DNA from: Betaproteobacteria bacterium
GTDB taxonomy: Bacteria > Pseudomonadota > Gammaproteobacteria > Burkholderiales > Rhodocyclaceae
Length of the DNA: 64,000 nt
NCBI GenBank assembly: GCA_016208415.1
Contig: JACQYB010000081.1
Location: 1-64,000, forward strand
Direction: 5' to 3'
Shown here: positions 59,665 to 64,000 of the stretch, piece after piece
Position numbering within the stretch: position 1 is the stretch's first letter
Layout: the number at the start of each line of letters is the position of its first letter
The notes under the pieces: generated by a model
What the model was told of the DNA's origin: nothing
Seen by the model: only the letters and a program-made list of their open reading frames with translations
The model's database searches: none
Translations under genes and position numbers: made by a program

Positions 59665-62220
59665 TCACAACCAGGCCATGAGGCCCATTTCGAAGCGATG
59701 GGTCAGCAACGGGTGCGAGGGGAAGATCCGCACCCGGTACTCGACCTTGCCACACTGGTCGGGCGAGAGCACCAGTCCGTAGAGGTGTTCGCCGGTCTCC
59801 AGCACGCGCTCGTGGCACAGGTTGTAGCTCTGGGCCTTGTGGGGCCGGCTGCCGCCGGGGCGTCCGACGAGCAGTTCCACCGTTACGTCCTGGGGGGTCA
59901 GTCCGTCCAGCGACACGGCCACTTCGAGATGCAGGCTCTCGCCGAAGGCCAGGCGCCGCTTGGGGGTGTCGAGGCGGCGCATGGCCACCCGCGCCCAGGA
60001 GTGGCGCACCCGCTGCTTCCATACCGCCAGGTCGCGGGCGCCGGCGAAGCCTTCCGACGAACACCGCCGCCAATGGCGCATGGCCGGAAGGTAGAACTTC
60101 TCCAGGTACTCGCCCACCATGCGCGCCGAGTTGAAGCGCGGCACGATGGTGGTGATGGCGCGCTTGGACATGGCCACCCATCCGGGCGACAGGCCCATGG
60201 GGCCGCGGTTGTAGTACATGGGAATGACGTGGTCCTGGAGGATCTCGTACAGGGTGCGCGATTCCTCCTGGTTGCGCAGGGACTGGTCCAGGGTCGATGA
60301 GGCCGGCTTGATCGCCCAGCCGTTGCCGTTACCCGGCTCGTAGCCCTCTCCCCACCAGCCGTCCAGCACCGAGAGGTTGAGCACGCCGTTCATGCTCGCC
60401 TTCATGCCCGAGGTGCCGGAGGCTTCCAGCGGGTAGATGGGGTTGTTGAGCCACACGTCCACGCCGGCCACCAGGCGGCGCGCCAGGCGCAGGTCGTAGC
60501 CCTCCACCATGAGGATCTTGCCCTCGAACTCCGGCTGGCGTGCCACCCGCGAGATCCAGCGGATGAACTCCTGCCCCGGCTGGTCGGCGGGGTGGGCCTT
60601 GCCGGCGAAGATGAACAGCACCGGGCGCTGCGGGTCCGAGGTGATCTGGCGCAGCCAGTCGAGATTTTCGAAGATCAGCGTGGCGCGCTTGTAGGTGGCG
60701 AAGCGCCGGGCGAAGCCGATGGTCAGGACGTTGGGGTTCTCCGGGTCGGCGTAGCGGAACAGCCGGTCCAGGTGCGCCTCCGAGCCGTGGTTGCGGGCAT
60801 GCTGGGCGGAGACGCGGTCGCGCACCAGGTGCAGCATCTGCGACTTGAGCGACTGGCGCACGCTCCAGTAGAGCTGATCGGGGATGTGCCGGACCTGCTC
60901 CCAGCAGGCCTGGTCGCAGATGCGCTGGGACCAGCCGGGTCCGACCAGGCGGTCGAACACCTCGTTCCACATGTCGGACATGAAGGTGGGCGCATGAACC
61001 CCGTTGGTGACGTAGTCGATGGGGTTCTCGTCGTCCTCGATCTGTGGCCACAGCTCGGCGCAGATCCTGGAGGACACCTCGCCGTGGATGCGCGACACCC
61101 CGTTCTGGAAGCGCGAGTTGCGGATGGCCAGGGCGGTCATGTTGAAGTCGCGGTCGGAGGGCGTGCGACCCATGGCCATGAGCTGGTCGTGGTCGATGTC
61201 GACTTCGCGGCACCAGTGGTCGAAGTAGTGCCGGATCATGTCCTCGGCGAAGTGGTCGTGGCCCGCCGGTACCGGGGTGTGAGTGGTGAACACGGTGTTG
61301 GAGGCCACCGCCTCCATCGCCGTGGCGAAGTCCAGCCCCTGGGCGCGCAGGGCGCGGATGCGCTCCAGGATCAGAAAGGCAGCGTGGCCCTCGTTGATGT
61401 GCCAGCAGGTGGGCGCCAGGCCCAGGACCTGCAGGGCGCGGGCGCCGCCCACGCCGAGGACGATTTCCTGCTCGATGCGCGTGGAGCGGTCGCCGCCGTA
61501 GAGGCGGTGGCCGATGTCGCGGTCGTGGGGGGTGTTTTCCTCCAGGTCCGTGTCCAGCAGGTAGAGCACCACGTGGCCCACTCGTGCCTGCCACACCTTG
61601 ACGGTGACGGTACGCCCCGGCAGTTCCACCCGCAGCCGCAGTTCGGAGCGGTCGTCGTGCAGCACCGGCGCCACCGGCAGGTCGTCGAAGTCGGAGTCGT
61701 TGTACGTGGCGTCCTGGCGGCCGTCGCTGTCGATGCTCTGCAGGAAGTAGCCCTGGCGGTAGAGCATGCCCACGCCGATGAAGGGCAGGCGCAGGTCGCT
61801 GGCGGTCTTGCAGTGGTCGCCGGCGAGGATGCCCAGGCCGCCGGAATAGATCGGCAGGCTCTCGTGGAAGCCGAACTCGGCGCAGAAGTAGGCGATCAGG
61901 TCATGGGAGCCGGGCCGGGAGGCGCTGTCGGTACGGATGGGCTCCTTGAGGTAGGTGTCGAAGGCCGACATGACCCGGTTGTAGGCGCCGAGGAACACCG
62001 GGTCGGCTGCCGCCTCGTTGAGCCGGTGCTGGTCGATGCGCTTGAGGAAGGCCTTGGGGCTGTGGCCCACGGCCTGCCACAGGTGCGGGTGCAGGCGGGC
62101 GAACAGCGTGCGGGTGGGGCGGTCCCACGCGTACCAGAGGTTGTTGGCCAGTTCCTCCAGGCGCTTGAGGCGCGCGGGAATCTGCGGGATGACGTCAAGG
62201 GGGAACGGGGTTCCCGGCAT
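59665..62220 (-). CDS. glgP: Alpha-glucan (glycogen) phosphorylase
   Basis: An 851-residue phosphorylase releasing glucose-1-phosphate from alpha-glucans. ATG 62220 (MPGTPFPLDV) has GGAGC eleven bases upstream; an open extension to 62298 is not conserved in style. Features: NLWYAWDRPTRTLFARLHPH, CAEFGFHESLPIYSGGLGILAGDH, NEGHAAFLILERIR, VFTTHTPVPAGHDHF and the PLP-lysine segment EASGTSGMKASMNG. It resembles the Thermotoga-type short family rather than MalP. Its leader holds an AACGTTTG/CAAACGTT palindrome. Confidence 0.95.
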   Translation of the reverse strand: MPGTPFPLDVIPQIPARLKRLEELANNLWYAWDRPTRTLFARLHPHLWQAVGHSPKAFLKRIDQHRLNEAAADPVFLGAYNRVMSAFDTYLKEPIRTDSASRPGSHDLIAYFCAEFGFHESLPIYSGGLGILAGDHCKTASDLRLPFIGVGMLYRQGYFLQSIDSDGRQDATYNDSDFDDLPVAPVLHDDRSELRLRVELPGRTVTVKVWQARVGHVVLYLLDTDLEENTPHDRDIGHRLYGGDRSTRIEQEIVLGVGGARALQVLGLAPTCWHINEGHAAFLILERIRALRAQGLDFATAMEAVASNTVFTTHTPVPAGHDHFAEDMIRHYFDHWCREVDIDHDQLMAMGRTPSDRDFNMTALAIRNSRFQNGVSRIHGEVSSRICAELWPQIEDDENPIDYVTNGVHAPTFMSDMWNEVFDRLVGPGWSQRICDQACWEQVRHIPDQLYWSVRQSLKSQMLHLVRDRVSAQHARNHGSEAHLDRLFRYADPENPNVLTIGFARRFATYKRATLIFENLDWLRQITSDPQRPVLFIFAGKAHPADQPGQEFIRWISRVARQPEFEGKILMVEGYDLRLARRLVAGVDVWLNNPIYPLEASGTSGMKASMNGVLNLSVLDGWWGEGYEPGNGNGWAIKPASSTLDQSLRNQEESRTLYEILQDHVIPMYYNRGPMGLSPGWVAMSKRAITTIVPRFNSARMVGEYLEKFYLPAMRHWRRCSSEGFAGARDLAVWKQRVRHSWARVAMRRLDTPKRRLAFGESLHLEVAVSLDGLTPQDVTVELLVGRPGGSRPHKAQSYNLCHERVLETGEHLYGLVLSPDQCGKVEYRVRIFPSHPLLTHRFEMGLMAWL

Positions 62221-62256
62221 CTTCGAGCTCCTAAAAACGCAGTTTCGGCGCAGGCT

Positions 62257-62277
62257 AACGTTTGTATCGCAAACGTT
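62257..62277. promoter_or_regulatory. Perfect inverted repeat in the glgP leader
   Basis: AACGTTTG (62257-62264) and CAAACGTT (62270-62277) pair perfectly across five bases, 37-57 bases upstream of the glgP ATG. No T-run follows, so it is more like an operator for a LacI/GalR-type or similar sugar regulator (inference). Confidence 0.6.
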
Positions 62278-62292
62278 AAGCGCAGCGGCCGA

Positions 62293-62327
62293 AGCCAAAA
62301 AGAACAGCGGCGCCGATGGGGCGCCGC
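62293..62327 (-). terminator. Rho-independent terminator after the aldolase gene
   Basis: On the minus strand GCGGCGCC and GGCGCCGC form an 8-bp stem around a 5-base loop, followed by TGTTCTTTTT. It closes the upstream aldolase transcript and separates it from glgP. Confidence 0.85.
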
Positions 62328-62404
62328 GTCATGCCACGGCCGCCCGCCCAAGCTGGTAGGGGCGGCCTGTCGGGACACGCGCACCCACAGGTGCGCGCGA
62401 CGTT

Positions 62405-62464
62405 GTGGGAGCGGGCTTGCCCGCGATCGCCGCAGTCAATATCGCGGGCAAGCCCGCTCCCACG
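62405..62464. repeat. REP-like palindrome copy 5
   Basis: GTGGGAGCGGGCTTGCCCGCGA and TCGCGGGCAAGCCCGCTCCCAC around the centre TCGCCGCAGTCAATA. It ends a few bases from the aldolase stop. Confidence 0.93.
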
Positions 62465-62467
62465 CGG

Positions 62468-63517
62468 CTACGCGATCGTCACTTCGGGTGCGAGATAGAC
62501 GTCCTGTATGGCGTGCAGCAGTTCCACACCGTCCGCCATGGGTTTCTGGAACGCCTTGCGACCGGAAATCAGCCCCATGCCGCCGGCGCGCTTGTTGATC
62601 ACCGCGGTGCGCACCGCCGCCGCCAGGTCGTTCTTGCCCGACTCCCCCCCGGAGTTGATCATGCCCGCGCGCCCCATGTAGCAGTTGGCCACCTGGTAGC
62701 GCACCAGGTCGATCGGATGATCCGTGGTCAGCTCCGAGTATACCTTCGGGCTCGTCTTGCCAAACTTGAGGGCGTTGTAGCCGCCGTTGTTCTCGGCCAT
62801 CTTCTGCTTGACGATGTCCGCCTCCAGGGTGACGGCCAGGTGGTTGGCCTGGCCCGACAGATCGGCCGACACGTGGTAGTCGATGCCTTCGAACTTGAAG
62901 GCGTTGTTGCGCAGGTAGGCCCACAGCACGGTGGCCATGCCCAGTTCGTGGGCGCGCTTGAAGGCCCGGGAAACCTCCTGGATCTGGCGGCGCGATTCCG
63001 GCGAGCCGAAATAGACGGTGGCGCCCACCGCCACGGCCCCCATCTCGAAGGCCTGCTCCACGTCGGCGAACGGCGTCTGGTCGTGGATGTTCGGGTAGGA
63101 CAGCAGTTCGTTGTGGTTGAACTTGACGATGAACGGGATGCGATGGGCGTAGCGCCGCGCCACCGCGCCCAGCACGCCCAGGGTGGAAGCCACGGCGTTG
63201 CAGCCCCCTTCGATCGCCAGCCGCACGATGTTCTCGGGGTCGAAGTACAGCGGATTGGGCGCGAAGGAGGCGCCGGCGGAGTGCTCGATCCCCTGGTCCA
63301 CCGGCAGGATGGACAGGTAGCCGCTGCCGGCCAGCCGGCCGTGGTGGAGCAGTTGCGCCATGCTGCGCAGGACCGCCGGCTTGCGGTCCGAGGCGGCCAT
63401 GACGCGATCGACGAAATCGGGTCCCGGCAGGTGCAGATGCTCGCTGGGGATGCTGCGGCAGGTGTGTTCCAGGAGCTTCTCGGCATCGGCGCCCAGCAAT
63501 GAGGCGATATCGGTCAT
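62468..63517 (-). CDS. fbaB: Class I fructose-bisphosphate aldolase (DhnA/FbaB type)
   Basis: A 349-residue Schiff-base aldolase of the archaeal/DhnA type. Segments are [50 protein letters not shown]-like [28 protein letters not shown] and [16 protein letters not shown]. The Schiff-base lysine is probably in [12 protein letters not shown]. Such aldolases often act in gluconeogenesis, which suits the adjacent glycogen genes. GGAG lies upstream of the start. A terminator and a REP-like element follow it. Confidence 0.94.
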   Translation of the reverse strand: MTDIASLLGADAEKLLEHTCRSIPSEHLHLPGPDFVDRVMAASDRKPAVLRSMAQLLHHGRLAGSGYLSILPVDQGIEHSAGASFAPNPLYFDPENIVRLAIEGGCNAVASTLGVLGAVARRYAHRIPFIVKFNHNELLSYPNIHDQTPFADVEQAFEMGAVAVGATVYFGSPESRRQIQEVSRAFKRAHELGMATVLWAYLRNNAFKFEGIDYHVSADLSGQANHLAVTLEADIVKQKMAENNGGYNALKFGKTSPKVYSELTTDHPIDLVRYQVANCYMGRAGMINSGGESGKNDLAAAVRTAVINKRAGGMGLISGRKAFQKPMADGVELLHAIQDVYLAPEVTIA

Positions 63518-63622
63518 GTGGTTCTCCTGTGTTCAGGCTTGAATGTTAGCACCGGGGCCTCTTGTGAGGGGGCGTTGTCCCGCACGGGCGGGCCGCCGGC
63601 GGCGTACCCGGGCCACGGGAGT

Positions 63623-64000
63623 TCAGGCGGCGCGGCGCATCGCGCCGCCGGACTCGGCATGGGTGCCGCCGCGGCTGATGGGCTTGTCGAGCTGGGCGGG
63701 AGGGGGCAGGCGCAGCATTTCGTAGAGGCGGCGCAGATTCAGCCGGAACAGCCGGTCGAAGCTTGCCACGGCGTTGCTGGGGTTGTAGTCGCCGAACCAC
63801 CAGAACCAGTCGGAACTCTCGCACACCGCCAGTTGCGCCGTGGCGGCGTGCTGCTGCGCCTCGTCCAGCCGGCCGCTGGCCATCACCAGGTCGTAGCTCT
63901 GCTTGGCGGCGCACAGCAGATCCCAGGCGCGGTTCTTGTCCGGGTCGCCGATCCAGGTGGAAAACGTGCCGAACACCCAACTCCCCGCCACCAGCCGCTC
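63623..64000 (-). CDS. GH57 glycoside hydrolase, C-terminal end only
   Basis: The frame is open through the right edge, so only the last 125 or so residues are seen. They contain SWVFGTFSTWIGDPDKNRAWD, SSDWFWWFGDYNPSNAVASF and LFRLNLRRLYEMLRLPPPAQL, typical of the helical C-terminal part of glycoside hydrolase family 57 (alpha-amylase/branching-type). The catalytic half is outside the window. Its position next to the aldolase and glycogen genes on the same strand fits glucan metabolism. Confidence 0.85.
   Translation of the reverse strand, partial: ERLVAGSWVFGTFSTWIGDPDKNRAWDLLCAAKQSYDLVMASGRLDEAQQHAATAQLAVCESSDWFWWFGDYNPSNAVASFDRLFRLNLRRLYEMLRLPPPAQLDKPISRGGTHAESGGAMRRAA

Overview
The window is a high-G+C (about 70% over most of its length), gene-dense stretch of a proteobacterial chromosome. 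The gene set fits a facultative, hydrogen-oxidising betaproteobacterium, most likely Rhodocyclales (Thauera/Azoarcus-like): an Hyb-type uptake [NiFe]-hydrogenase, the HypX and HupK maturation proteins found in aerobes, an H2-sensing HoxBC/HoxA module and a glycogen locus. The taxonomic call is inference from gene content and composition only; no rRNA or tRNA gene was seen.

Layout. 1-5.8 kb: 3' part of hybO, then hybA, hybB, hybC, hybD and a hypC/hybG-like gene (membrane-bound uptake hydrogenase). 5.9-11.1 kb, minus strand: cytochrome c, TfoX-like, VOC, CreA and a large membrane hydrolase. 11.3-19.3 kb, minus strand: a compact operon of visibly lower G+C encoding a cytochrome b, HdrB-, HdrC- and HdrA-like proteins, a small winged-helix protein, an HdrA-GltD fusion, MvhD, TusA and a DsrE-family protein. 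19.4-22.2 kb: a lone Rieske protein and an unknown gene, facing a sigma-54 activator, with a near-perfect -24/-12 promoter and upstream palindromes between them. 22.4-37.2 kb: hydrogenase maturation and regulation (hybE, hupK, hypA, hypB, hypF, hypC, hypD, hypE, hypX, hoxA, hoxB, hoxC), interrupted by a toxin-antitoxin pair between hypE and hypX. 37.6-39.3 kb: a c-haem chemoreceptor. 39-44.3 kb: a degraded zone (frameshifted DUF4071 gene, truncated HicB, an intact parDE-like pair, broken DUF4160/DUF2442 genes, ABC-exporter fragments) around one intact PLP enzyme. 44.3-51.6 kb: dsbB, quinone oxidoreductase, MaoC, dnaE and a cupin. 51.8-55.1 kb: an ATPase/TOPRIM-like gene pair (putative defence), a HugZ-like gene and the C-terminal remnant of an MmeI-type restriction-modification enzyme. 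55.3-64 kb: a basic amino-acid decarboxylase, folA and a glycogen/sugar block (glgA, glgP, class I aldolase, partial GH57).

How it works together. The Hyb enzyme would oxidise H2 in the periplasm and feed the quinone pool. HybD, HybE, HupK and HypA-F/X build its NiFe(CN)2CO site. HoxBC with HoxA sense H2 and drive sigma-54 transcription, but the HoxJ kinase usually found after hoxC is absent. The Hdr/MvhD/TusA/DsrE operon sits between the two hydrogenase blocks and looks like a separate, probably acquired, sulfur-persulfide and electron-transfer system; its partners are not established. It is the strongest candidate for an under-described system. Five copies of one palindromic REP-like element are scattered through the window, one inside the hypB coding sequence.
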